Source: Cyanobacteria bacterium UBA8156 (GTDB lineage Bacteria > Cyanobacteriota > Cyanobacteriia > Pseudanabaenales > Pseudanabaenaceae). Taken from it: a stretch of 5,988 bases of DNA. Location of the stretch: contig DMPD01000334.1 in NCBI GenBank assembly GCA_003456125.1, positions 733 to 6,720 on the forward strand, in the 5' to 3' direction. The position numbers were made by a program, and so were the translations under genes. Numbering within the stretch: position 1 is the stretch's first letter; every line of letters begins with the position of its first letter. Positions 1 to 5,988 of this stretch are shown one piece after another. The notes below the pieces were generated by a model that was not told where the DNA came from, did no database searches, and saw nothing but the letters and a program-made list of their open reading frames with translations.

Positions 1-3000
1 TGGCGATCGCCGATTCTTCGGGGAAGTCGGTGGCGGGGGCGATCCATGCCGCGTTGTTCAAGGGGCAATTGGATGCCTATGCCCAGACCGGCCGGTTGCA
101 AAACCCCGTGGTGGTGTTGAACACCCTCAACCAGTTGTTGTGCGACAGCCACGCCGAAGATGCCGTGGCGTTGTGTTACGGGGTGTTGGATTTGGAAACC
201 TACGAACTCAGCCTTGGCAATGCGGGCATCCCGGGGCCGTTTTTGTACCGGGCGGCAACGGGCATCTGCGAAGAAATCGTGAACCCTAGCATGGCTTTGG
301 GTCGATTTCCCGGCGCGCCTTTCCGGGCCCTGAAGCGATCGCTGGAGGTGGGGGATGTCGTATTGTTTTGCAGCGACGGTCTGTGTGAAGCCCGTAGCCC
401 CGACGGGCGCGACTTTGGCGACAAAGAAGAAGACGGCACTTCCCCCCTCGAAAAGACCTTGCAGCGGCTGGCTTCCCGCAGCGCCCAGGAAATTTGCCAA
501 GAACTGAAAAAAGCGATCGACGACTTCAGCGGGCGGGATATTCCCGAAGACGATGTGTCGTTGGCGGTGTTTAAGCTCAACCTCAAGGTCCCCGTCAGCC
601 AGGCGGTGGACTGTCCCTACCAAGAAGCCCTCCAGGCCTGGTCGCGATCGGAAGAACAAGACACCTCGGCATTGTTGCGGGGGAAGCGCTTGAAGGAGGC
701 CTTGGCCTGGCGCAGCACCCGGGAAGTGGGTCGGATGCACAAAGAGTTTCTGGAAGCCAGCCAGCGGGTTGATGAAAAAGAGCGGTTGCAAGCCAAGCTG
801 TTGGAAGAAGCCCAGCAACGGGCGGCGGCGGCGGAGCGGCTCGAAAAGCTCAACCAGGAATTGCAACGTAGCCTCGAAGCCGAACGGTATCACCGGTTGC
901 AAGCGGAAATCGGCGAACTCAACGAGCGGATTGTGGCCCTCACCATTTCGGCGGAAGCCCTCTACAACTCCAACAACCATCTGGAGGCTCTGATTGCCGC
1001 GACGGTGGCCGGTACCCAACTCAAGCGCTTGGCGACCCAATTCGATCGGGGCATTACCCTGCTCAAACCCAACACCTACATGCGAGCGGCGAGTGCCCTA
1101 GAGCAGGTGGTCTACGGCATTCACGAATACAACCGACTGGAAGGTCACGGTTTTTGGGTGAACCGGGTGCGCTGCAGTCCCGACGGGCAATGGATTGCCA
1201 CCGCCAGCAGCGATCGCACCATCAAAATCTGGTCGGTGCAGGGCACCCTGTTGCAAACCCTACACGGGCACACCAATTGGGTCACGAGCTTGGCGTTTGC
1301 GCCCAACGGCAAACTGTTGGCTTCCAGCAGCCGGGACAACACCATCAAATTGTGGCGGTGGGACGACGAGGCGGGGATGTTTGCCGAGCGGCCGGTGCAG
1401 ATTGTCAAGGGGCACGAAGGGCCGGTACTGGATGTGTGTTTTGCCCCCAACGGCGAGCTGCTGGCCTCGGCGAGCGAGGATATGACCGTGCGGCTGTGGA
1501 AGCTCAACGGAGCCAACGTCAAGATTCTGCGGGGTCACGAGCGGTGGGTGCAATGTGTAGCGTTTCATCCCAGCGGCAAATTGTTGGCTTCGGGCAGCGC
1601 CGATCGCACGGTGGTGTTGTGGAGCGTCAACGGCACGGTGGTGCGCACCCTGAAGGGCCACGATAGTTTTATCGAGAGTGTCGCCTTCGATCCCCAAGGT
1701 CAATCGTTGGTCACCTGTGGGCGCGATCGCTCGATTCGGCTGTGGACTACGGAGGGCGTACCGGTGCGCTCGATTTTGGGGCATCAAAACCGAGTCTGGG
1801 AAGTGTGTTTCAGTCCCGACGGCAGTTTGATTGCCTCCGCGAGCTTGGATCGAACCATCAAAATCTGGGATACAGCGGGGAACCTGTTGCAGACGATGGT
1901 GGGCCATGGGGATGCGGCCCTCAGTGTCAGTTTTAGCCCCGACGGTCAAAACGTGGTGTCGGGGAGCCGAGATGCCACGGCCAAATTATGGAATGTGGTG
2001 GGCAATCCCCTGCGCAAGTTTGTGGGTCACGAAGAGGAGATTACCTGCGCGGCCTTGAGTCCGGCGGGGGATGCCATTGTCACCGGCAGCAAAGACAAAC
2101 GGATTCATTTTTGGAATGCGGCGGGGCAGATGGTGGCGACGTTGCCGGGGCACACCGATCGCATCCACCGGTTGTGTTTCAGTCCCGATGGTCAAACCCT
2201 GGTGTCTGCCGGCGGGGATACGGCCATTTTCATGTGGCGAGTGGCGGATGGCAGCGCGATCCAGACCCTGACCAGCCACCGGGGAGAAGTATACGGTGTG
2301 ACCTACCGTTCCGATGGGCAGGTGTTTGCCTCCTGCAGTGCCGATGGTTCGGTGCGGGTGTGGCGCGCAGACGGGACTTGGTTGCAGACCCTCAACGGCC
2401 ACAGCGGCGAGGTATTCGACATTGCCTTCAGTCCCGACGGGACGATGTTGGCTTCGGTCGGCAAAGACAAAGTGGTTTGTTTGTGGAGTTGGGACGGCAA
2501 GTTGTTGACCAGCTTTGAAGCCCATAGCGCCGAGATTTTTGCCGTGTGTTTTAGCCCCAACAGCCAAATGTTTGCGACGGCGGGCATGGATCAAAGTGTA
2601 CGAATTTGGAAAACCGACGGTACCCACGTCAAGACCCTCAACGGTCACAGTGCCGAGGTGCGCACGATCGCCTTTACGCCGGACGGCAAAAACCTGGTGT
2701 CGGGGGGGGACGATTCGGTGGTGCAGTTGTGGGGGTTGGATGGCACCCTCTTGCGCAGTTTTAGTGTCCACACCGGGCCCGTGCGATCTTTGCAATTTAG
2801 CCCCAACGGCAAATCCCTGTTGTCGGCCAGTGGCGATCGCTCCTTTGTGCTCTGGAACCTAGACATGGAAAACCTGTTGGTGCGGAGCTGTCGCTGGTTG
2901 CAGTCCTTTTTGCGCACCAACCAAAACGTTTCGGAAGAGGATCGGCGCAACTGTTTGGCGGGGTGTGGCTGGCTCTCCAAAAACCTGCAACAAAAAGCCG

Positions 3001-3122
3001 CCGCCGCCCGCCAGCGCCGGGCCCAATCGCCGCAGTCTGCCCCCGAAGACGACGCTACCCAAATTCAAATCATGGTGACCGACGACGACGGGGACTCCAC
3101 CCAAATTCAAATGCGTTCTTAG
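1..3122 (+). CDS. SpoIIE-type PP2C protein phosphatase fused to 14 WD40 repeats (5'-partial)
   Basis: Probable cytoplasmic Ser/Thr phosphatase on a large scaffold; no membrane segment is visible. The frame is open to the left edge (first full codon at 3), so the real start is upstream. The GTG at 30 is not the start, because the catalytic motif ADSSGKSVAG begins before it (metal-binding Asp at 12-14). Other SpoIIE marks are LGNAGIPGPFL (about 207-245), CSDGLCEA with Asp at 375-377, and EDDVSL with Asp-Asp at 549-554. All expected metal ligands in view are present, so it is probably active. A charged linker follows: LLRGKRLKEALAW (from 672), FLEAS (from 747), a Glu/Gln/Arg-rich predicted coiled coil (about 765-950) and LEALIAATVAG (981-1013). 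Fourteen WD40 repeats (1143-2888) and a tail with CRWLQSFLRTNQNVSEEDRR come next. The acidic C-terminus ends in TAG at 3120. Family knowledge: SpoIIE/RsbU phosphatases usually act on anti-sigma antagonists; the substrate here is unknown. The N-terminal sensor domain, if any, is outside the window. Confidence 0.93.
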   Translation, partial: AIADSSGKSVAGAIHAALFKGQLDAYAQTGRLQNPVVVLNTLNQLLCDSHAEDAVALCYGVLDLETYELSLGNAGIPGPFLYRAATGICEEIVNPSMALGRFPGAPFRALKRSLEVGDVVLFCSDGLCEARSPDGRDFGDKEEDGTSPLEKTLQRLASRSAQEICQELKKAIDDFSGRDIPEDDVSLAVFKLNLKVPVSQAVDCPYQEALQAWSRSEEQDTSALLRGKRLKEALAWRSTREVGRMHKEFLEASQRVDEKERLQAKLLEEAQQRAAAAERLEKLNQELQRSLEAERYHRLQAEIGELNERIVALTISAEALYNSNNHLEALIAATVAGTQLKRLATQFDRGITLLKPNTYMRAASALEQVVYGIHEYNRLEGHGFWVNRVRCSPDGQWIATASSDRTIKIWSVQGTLLQTLHGHTNWVTSLAFAPNGKLLASSSRDNTIKLWRWDDEAGMFAERPVQIVKGHEGPVLDVCFAPNGELLASASEDMTVRLWKLNGANVKILRGHERWVQCVAFHPSGKLLASGSADRTVVLWSVNGTVVRTLKGHDSFIESVAFDPQGQSLVTCGRDRSIRLWTTEGVPVRSILGHQNRVWEVCFSPDGSLIASASLDRTIKIWDTAGNLLQTMVGHGDAALSVSFSPDGQNVVSGSRDATAKLWNVVGNPLRKFVGHEEEITCAALSPAGDAIVTGSKDKRIHFWNAAGQMVATLPGHTDRIHRLCFSPDGQTLVSAGGDTAIFMWRVADGSAIQTLTSHRGEVYGVTYRSDGQVFASCSADGSVRVWRADGTWLQTLNGHSGEVFDIAFSPDGTMLASVGKDKVVCLWSWDGKLLTSFEAHSAEIFAVCFSPNSQMFATAGMDQSVRIWKTDGTHVKTLNGHSAEVRTIAFTPDGKNLVSGGDDSVVQLWGLDGTLLRSFSVHTGPVRSLQFSPNGKSLLSASGDRSFVLWNLDMENLLVRSCRWLQSFLRTNQNVSEEDRRNCLAGCGWLSKNLQQKAAAARQRRAQSPQSAPEDDATQIQIMVTDDDGDSTQIQMRS
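1143..2888 (+). repeat. Array of 14 WD40 repeats (two seven-bladed propellers)
   Basis: Repeats start, at the GH or equivalent dipeptide, at 1143, 1266, 1410, 1533, 1656, 1779, 1902, 2025, 2148, 2274, 2397, 2520, 2643 and 2766. The period is 41 codons, except repeat 2 (48 codons, seven extra residues around DDEAGMFAERP) and repeat 9 (42). Each shows the pattern GH...V..v.FSPdG..laS.s.D.ti.lW. The GH is degenerate in repeats 10 (SH), 12 (AH) and 14 (VH). Every repeat keeps the terminal Trp, but only repeat 6 has a literal WD. Fourteen units fit two complete seven-bladed beta-propellers, a protein-docking surface. Nucleotide identity between repeats is patchy; the longest match I saw is 15 bases, at 1218-1232 and 1854-1868. 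This argues for old duplication rather than recent expansion. Confidence 0.93.
3057..3112 (+). repeat. Duplicated 14-base unit encoding a twin TQIQ motif
   Basis: The 14 bases ACCCAAATTCAAAT occur at 3057-3070 and again at 3099-3112, exactly 42 bases apart and in the same frame, at the extreme C-terminus of the phosphatase-WD40 protein. Both encode TQIQ, followed by I or M, and each is preceded by acidic or Ser residues (EDDATQIQ and GDSTQIQ). The last copy is three residues before the stop. It could be a short linear motif, for example a phospho-acceptor or docking site, but that function is inference. Confidence 0.6.
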
Positions 3123-3356
3123 GAGCATGGCTATGAAGACGGTACTCTGCGCTCCCCCTCTCCCGCCTTGGGGGAGGTGCCAGGGGTGGGGGTTAAGCCC
3201 CGGACAATTGAGAATGTCTTCATCAACCTGTCTACGTATTGGGGAGAAACCGGGACGGCGGTGGTGTCCCTGCGATCCATTTTAGGGGTGACCAAGAGAT
3301 TCTCTTCCTGTTTCCAAGCTAAGATTAAGGGTTATCCAACCACTGGGGCAGCAAAA
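3123..3356. other. Intergenic spacer between phosphatase and substrate-binding genes
   Basis: A 234-base gap with no convincing gene. The left half carries the GC-rich inverted-repeat element described separately. The right half probably holds the promoter of the downstream gene. Candidate elements are TTGAGA at 3208-3213 followed after 17 bases by the weak TCTACG at 3231-3236, or TAAGAT at 3320-3325 without a clear -35. Neither is strong. A short palindrome, AAGAGA/TCTCTT with a single central base (3294-3306), and GGGAC/GTCCC (3252-3256 with 3266-3270) are also present and could be chance. No U-tract follows any hairpin, so I see no classical intrinsic terminator for the upstream gene. Confidence 0.5.
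3152..3201. repeat. GC-rich intergenic inverted-repeat element
   Basis: A 7-base perfect inverted repeat, CTCCCCC (3152-3158) with GGGGGAG (3170-3176), has an 11-base loop. It is followed at once by a second, smaller one, GGGG (3189-3192) with CCCC (3198-3201). The composition (C-rich, then G-rich strand, with CTCCCGCCTTGGGGG in the middle) resembles the short palindromic elements dispersed between genes in many bacterial genomes. Copy number cannot be seen from one window. There is no T-run, so it is not an ordinary rho-independent terminator, although the folded transcript could shield the 3' end of the upstream mRNA. Confidence 0.45.
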
Positions 3357-4682
3357 ATGCGATGGTATTGGGTGTTGGGAGTAGTGGCATGGGCGGGGCC
3401 GGCGATCGCCCAGGGAACTGCTGGCGTTGAGTCTCGCATCAGTCGGGGGGAACGGTTGTTGATCGCCGGCGAAGCCAACAACGACAAGCGGCAGGCAGCG
3501 GCAGCGATTGGGGCCCGGGAATTTAATCAGGCGGTGACCCGGTTAACGGCTTCGTTACAGCGCAGCGCCGACGATCCCGAAGCCCGCATTTACCTCAACA
3601 ATGCCCGGATTGGGGCGGGGCGATCGTTTGGGATTGCGGTGAGTGTACCCATCGGCACCAACCTCACCATTGCCCAGGAGATTTTGCGGGGTGTGGCCCA
3701 AGCCCAGCAAACCATCAACCAAGGGGGGGGCATCAACGGCGTACCGTTGCGGGTGACCATCGCCAACGACGACAACAACCCCGAGATCGTGCAGCAGGTG
3801 GCAGCCGCCTTGGTGCGGGACAACAGCATTTTGGCGGTGGTGGGGCACAATGCCAGCACCGCGTCGTTGGCAGCCGCGCCGGTGTACCAGGGGGGACGAT
3901 TGCCCATGGTTTCTCCTACGAGCGATTCGTTGCAATTGTCCAATGCCGGCAGTTTTATTTTTCGGACGTTGCCGCCCATCGGCGATCAGGGCCGGGCGCT
4001 GGCCGCCCACGCCGTACAGCGGCTGCAGCGGGGGCGGGTGGTGGTCTGTTCAGCTGCTGACGATACATCCGCCGAGTCGTTTCGCCAAGAATTTGAAAAA
4101 GCCTTGACTGCCCTGAAGGGTACCGTGGTGCCGGTGCGCTGCGATTTGAGTGCCCAAGGATTTTCCTCCAGTAGCCTGGCGACCCAAGCCAAACAACAGG
4201 GGGCCCAGGCCATGGTGTTGGCCCCCAGCGTGAAAACCATTCCCTTGGCAGTGTTGGTGGGGGCCGCCGCCCGGGAGCAACAGTTGGCGGTGCTGGGCTC
4301 GTCCACGATGGGCACCCTCCGCCTGAATACCCAAGGCAAGGATATTGAGGGGGCCATCATCAGCGTGCCTTGGCATCCCCGTTCGGCCCCGAATAGCCCG
4401 TTTATGCGCACCGCCAATAGCTTTTGGAACGGCAACGTCACTTGGCGCTCGGCCAACGCCCACGATGCGGTGGTGGCCATAGCCGCGGCTTTGCGCACCA
4501 ATCCTTCCCGCAGCGGCATTCAACAGGCCTTTGCCCGCGATAATTTCCGGGCCGATGGCGTGACCGGGCCCGTGGGTTTTGCCCGATCGGGCGATCGCCG
4601 AGGGGCCAACATCGCCTTGGTGCGGGTCGCCGCCAGCCCCAACACGGACACCGGCTACGATTTTATCCCGGTGGCCCGGTGA
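3357..4682 (+). CDS. Periplasmic ABC substrate-binding protein, branched-chain amino acid (LivK) class
   Basis: A 441-residue exported protein. The ATG at 3357 gives a signal peptide at once: MRW, a hydrophobic stretch, then AIA|Q with predicted cleavage after residue 18. There is no lipobox cysteine, so it is probably soluble in the periplasm. Longer in-frame starts (TTG at 3168) would bury the signal peptide. Residues about 24-86 form a charged helical segment ending in DDPEARIYLNNARIG, possibly a TPR-like piece. The type I periplasmic-binding fold begins at IAVSVPIG (93-100) and continues with ILRGVAQAQQTIN, GGINGVPL, VVGHNASTAS (161-170), MVSPTSDS (184-191) and FRTLPP. This order matches the Peripla_BP_6 family. 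Cys231 and Cys262 could form a disulfide. Family members deliver ligands to an inner-membrane ABC importer or act as ligand sensors. No permease or ATPase gene lies in the window, so the substrate is unknown. No strong ribosome-binding site is present; only GGGGC lies near the start. Confidence 0.9.
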   Translation: MRWYWVLGVVAWAGPAIAQGTAGVESRISRGERLLIAGEANNDKRQAAAAIGAREFNQAVTRLTASLQRSADDPEARIYLNNARIGAGRSFGIAVSVPIGTNLTIAQEILRGVAQAQQTINQGGGINGVPLRVTIANDDNNPEIVQQVAAALVRDNSILAVVGHNASTASLAAAPVYQGGRLPMVSPTSDSLQLSNAGSFIFRTLPPIGDQGRALAAHAVQRLQRGRVVVCSAADDTSAESFRQEFEKALTALKGTVVPVRCDLSAQGFSSSSLATQAKQQGAQAMVLAPSVKTIPLAVLVGAAAREQQLAVLGSSTMGTLRLNTQGKDIEGAIISVPWHPRSAPNSPFMRTANSFWNGNVTWRSANAHDAVVAIAAALRTNPSRSGIQQAFARDNFRADGVTGPVGFARSGDRRGANIALVRVAASPNTDTGYDFIPVAR

Positions 4683-4696
4683 TGCTCCTGCCCCAA

Positions 4697-4702
4697 TATA
4701 AT
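4697..4702 (+). promoter_or_regulatory. Probable -10 box of the glyS promoter
   Basis: A perfect TATAAT stands in the 46-base gap between the substrate-binding gene and glyS, 26 bases before the glyS ATG. It would place transcription start near 4709-4711, with a leader of about 19 bases. It is conspicuous in GC-rich surroundings. No TTGACA-like -35 is visible at 15-18 bases upstream (that region is GCCCGG-like and overlaps the end of the upstream gene), and there is no extended TGn. The site is therefore plausible rather than established. Confidence 0.4.
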
Positions 4703-4728
4703 GGGGGGCACTTCCAAACCGCGGGTGT

Positions 4729-5988
4729 ATGGCGACGTTTTTGTTAGAGGTCGGCACCGAAGAGCTGCCGGCAAGTTTTGTAGCCGATGCATTGGCCCAG
4801 TGGGAAACCAAAATTCCGGCGAGTTTGACAGCTTTGGGTCTCACGGCCACCTTGCGTACCTACGGTACCCCCCGGCGGCTGGCGGTGTGGTTGGCGGATT
4901 TGCCCGATCGCCAGCCCGATCGCCAGTTGGAAGTGAAAGGGCCGGCCGTGACGGCGGCTTTTGGCAACGGGGATCCCCAGGGGGAACCCACCAAAGCGGC
5001 GATCGGATTTGCCAAAGCCCAGGGGGTGACGGTGGCCGATTTGGTGGTGCGGGATACCGAGAAGGGCCCCTGCGTGTTTGCCCTGCGGCAGGAAGTGGGT
5101 CGCCCCACGGCGGAAGTATTGACGGAATTGGCACCGGCCTGGATTTTGGGGCTGGAAGGCAAGCGGTTGATGCGGTGGAGCCACGGCGATTTGAAGTTCC
5201 CCCGCCCCATGCGCTGGTTGGTGTGTTTACTCGATGACCAGGTGCTGCCCATTGCCCTGGAAGGCTTGGTGGCGGGGCGGCAGACCTGGGGCCACCGGGT
5301 GTTGAGCCAGGGGCCGGTGATCCTCGATCGCCCGGCGGATTATCTGCCCCGGTTGCGGGAGGCAGGGGTGTTGGCGGACGTAACGGAGCGGCGGGAGCGC
5401 ATTTGCCAACAGATGGCCGGTGTGGCGGAGCTGATGGGGGCCCATGTCGAGGTGTTGCCGAACCTGCTGACGGAGGTGGTGCACCTGGTGGAGTTTCCCA
5501 CCGCCGTGGTGGGCGAGTTCGACCGGGAGTTTTTGGCTTTGCCGGAACCGGCGATCGTGATGGAGATGGTGGTGCACCAACGGTATTTTCCGGTGTACGA
5601 CCGGGGTACCCCCCGCACCCTGCTGCCCTATTTCCTGACGGTTTCCAACGGCGACCCAGCGAAATCGAAGCAGATTGCCCAGGGCAACGGCCGGGTGATT
5701 CGGGCCCGCCTCGCGGATGGCAAGTTTTTCTACGATGCCGATCGCGCCATTCCCCTGGCGGATTTTGGCCCCCAGTTGCGCAAAGTAACCTTTCAAGAAC
5801 AGTTGGGCTCCATCGCCGACAAGGTGGAGCGGATGCAGGCGATCGCCGCGGCCCTGCCGACCTGTGCCGGCTTGAGTCTCAACGCCGAGACCCAAGCTCA
5901 GTTGCAGCGAGCCATTGCCCTGTGCAAAGCGGATTTGGTGACCCAATTGGTCGGCGAATTTCCCGAATTGCAGGGCGTGATGGGCGGC
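4729..5988 (+). CDS. glyS: Glycyl-tRNA synthetase beta subunit (3'-partial)
   Basis: The beta chain of the bacterial alpha2/beta2 glycyl-tRNA synthetase, which charges tRNA-Gly with glycine in the cytoplasm. The alpha chain (GlyQ) carries the catalytic core and the beta chain contributes tRNA recognition and is required for activity. The first 420 codons are present and the frame runs off the right edge without a stop; the family is usually about 700 residues. The start is secured by the family N-terminus FLLEVGTEELPA at residues 4-15. Further family motifs are TYGTPRRLAV (44-53), KGPA (70-73), MRWSHGDLKFPRPMRWL (148-164), MVVHQRYFP (280-288), VSNGD (305-309), GNGRVIRARLADGKFFYDAD (319-338), KVTFQEQLGSIADKVERM and, at the edge, FPELQGVMG. 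No frameshift or missing motif was noticed. glyQ is not in the window. No clear Shine-Dalgarno precedes the ATG; a TATAAT lies just upstream. Confidence 0.97.
   Translation, partial: MATFLLEVGTEELPASFVADALAQWETKIPASLTALGLTATLRTYGTPRRLAVWLADLPDRQPDRQLEVKGPAVTAAFGNGDPQGEPTKAAIGFAKAQGVTVADLVVRDTEKGPCVFALRQEVGRPTAEVLTELAPAWILGLEGKRLMRWSHGDLKFPRPMRWLVCLLDDQVLPIALEGLVAGRQTWGHRVLSQGPVILDRPADYLPRLREAGVLADVTERRERICQQMAGVAELMGAHVEVLPNLLTEVVHLVEFPTAVVGEFDREFLALPEPAIVMEMVVHQRYFPVYDRGTPRTLLPYFLTVSNGDPAKSKQIAQGNGRVIRARLADGKFFYDADRAIPLADFGPQLRKVTFQEQLGSIADKVERMQAIAAALPTCAGLSLNAETQAQLQRAIALCKADLVTQLVGEFPELQGVMGG

Larger units (their letters stand above)
3..5846. repeat. HIP1 palindromes (GCGATCGC), eight dispersed copies
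   Basis: Copies at 3-10, 335-342, 1210-1217, 1723-1730, 2833-2840, 3402-3409, 4591-4598 and 5839-5846. All lie inside coding sequence. HIP1 is the highly iterated palindrome typical of many cyanobacterial genomes, and its density here is the best taxonomic marker in the window. Many one-base variants containing CGATCG also occur, for example at 4906-4911 and 4918-4923. Confidence 0.9.

Noticed and set aside
1986..2795. 269-codon minus-strand ORF opposite the WD40 repeats
   Set aside because: Its periodic, low-complexity product mirrors the WD40 repeat on the other strand; no recognisable domain.
30..3122. Complete phosphatase-WD40 gene starting at GTG 30
   Set aside because: The frame is open upstream and the SpoIIE catalytic motif begins before the GTG, so the gene is 5'-truncated by the window.
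3152..3201. Rho-independent terminator for the phosphatase gene
   Set aside because: Stem-loops are present but no T-run follows them; better described as a repeat element.
3168..4682. Substrate-binding gene starting at TTG 3168
   Set aside because: It would add 63 residues read through the palindromic element and place a clear signal peptide inside the protein; ATG 3357 is the sensible start.
4050..4850. 266-codon minus-strand ORF
   Set aside because: It overlaps the substrate-binding gene and the start of glyS, is Gly/His/Arg-rich and matches no family; a GC-rich shadow.
4701..5237. 178-codon plus-strand ORF starting in the gap
   Set aside because: It is out of frame with glyS, whose family motifs are unambiguous over the same bases.
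5227..5946. 239-codon minus-strand ORF
   Set aside because: It lies entirely opposite well-conserved glyS sequence, and its composition is that of an antisense shadow.

Overview
The window comes from a GC-rich cyanobacterium. The main evidence is eight copies of the octamer GCGATCGC (HIP1) in 6 kb, where well under one is expected by chance, plus protein architectures I recall as cyanobacterial. The genus cannot be decided from this sequence. All three genes lie on the + strand, and the long minus-strand and alternative-frame ORFs look like GC-rich shadows.

Layout: (1) Positions 1-3122 hold most of a large signalling protein whose 5' end lies left of the window. It starts inside a SpoIIE/RsbU-type PP2C Ser/Thr phosphatase domain. 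A charged helical linker follows, of the kind I associate with cyanobacterial STAND/TIR-WD40 proteins. Next come fourteen WD40 repeats (two seven-bladed propellers), a conserved WLxxFLxTN-type tail and an acidic C-terminus with a duplicated TQIQ motif. (2) Positions 3123-3356 are an intergenic spacer carrying a GC-rich inverted-repeat element. (3) Positions 3357-4682 encode an exported periplasmic substrate-binding protein of the branched-chain amino acid (LivK/Peripla_BP_6) class. (4) A 46-bp gap with a perfect TATAAT leads into glyS (4729 to the right edge), the glycyl-tRNA synthetase beta subunit, of which about 60% is present.

Nothing suggests the three genes form one pathway. The phosphatase-WD40 protein is separated from the substrate-binding gene by 234 bp with a repeat, and glyS is housekeeping and probably has its own promoter. 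The most interesting object is the first gene: a phosphatase catalytic domain sits where a STAND NTPase or TIR domain is expected in front of a large propeller scaffold. No complete new system (defence island, mobile element, CRISPR, RNA gene) is visible.
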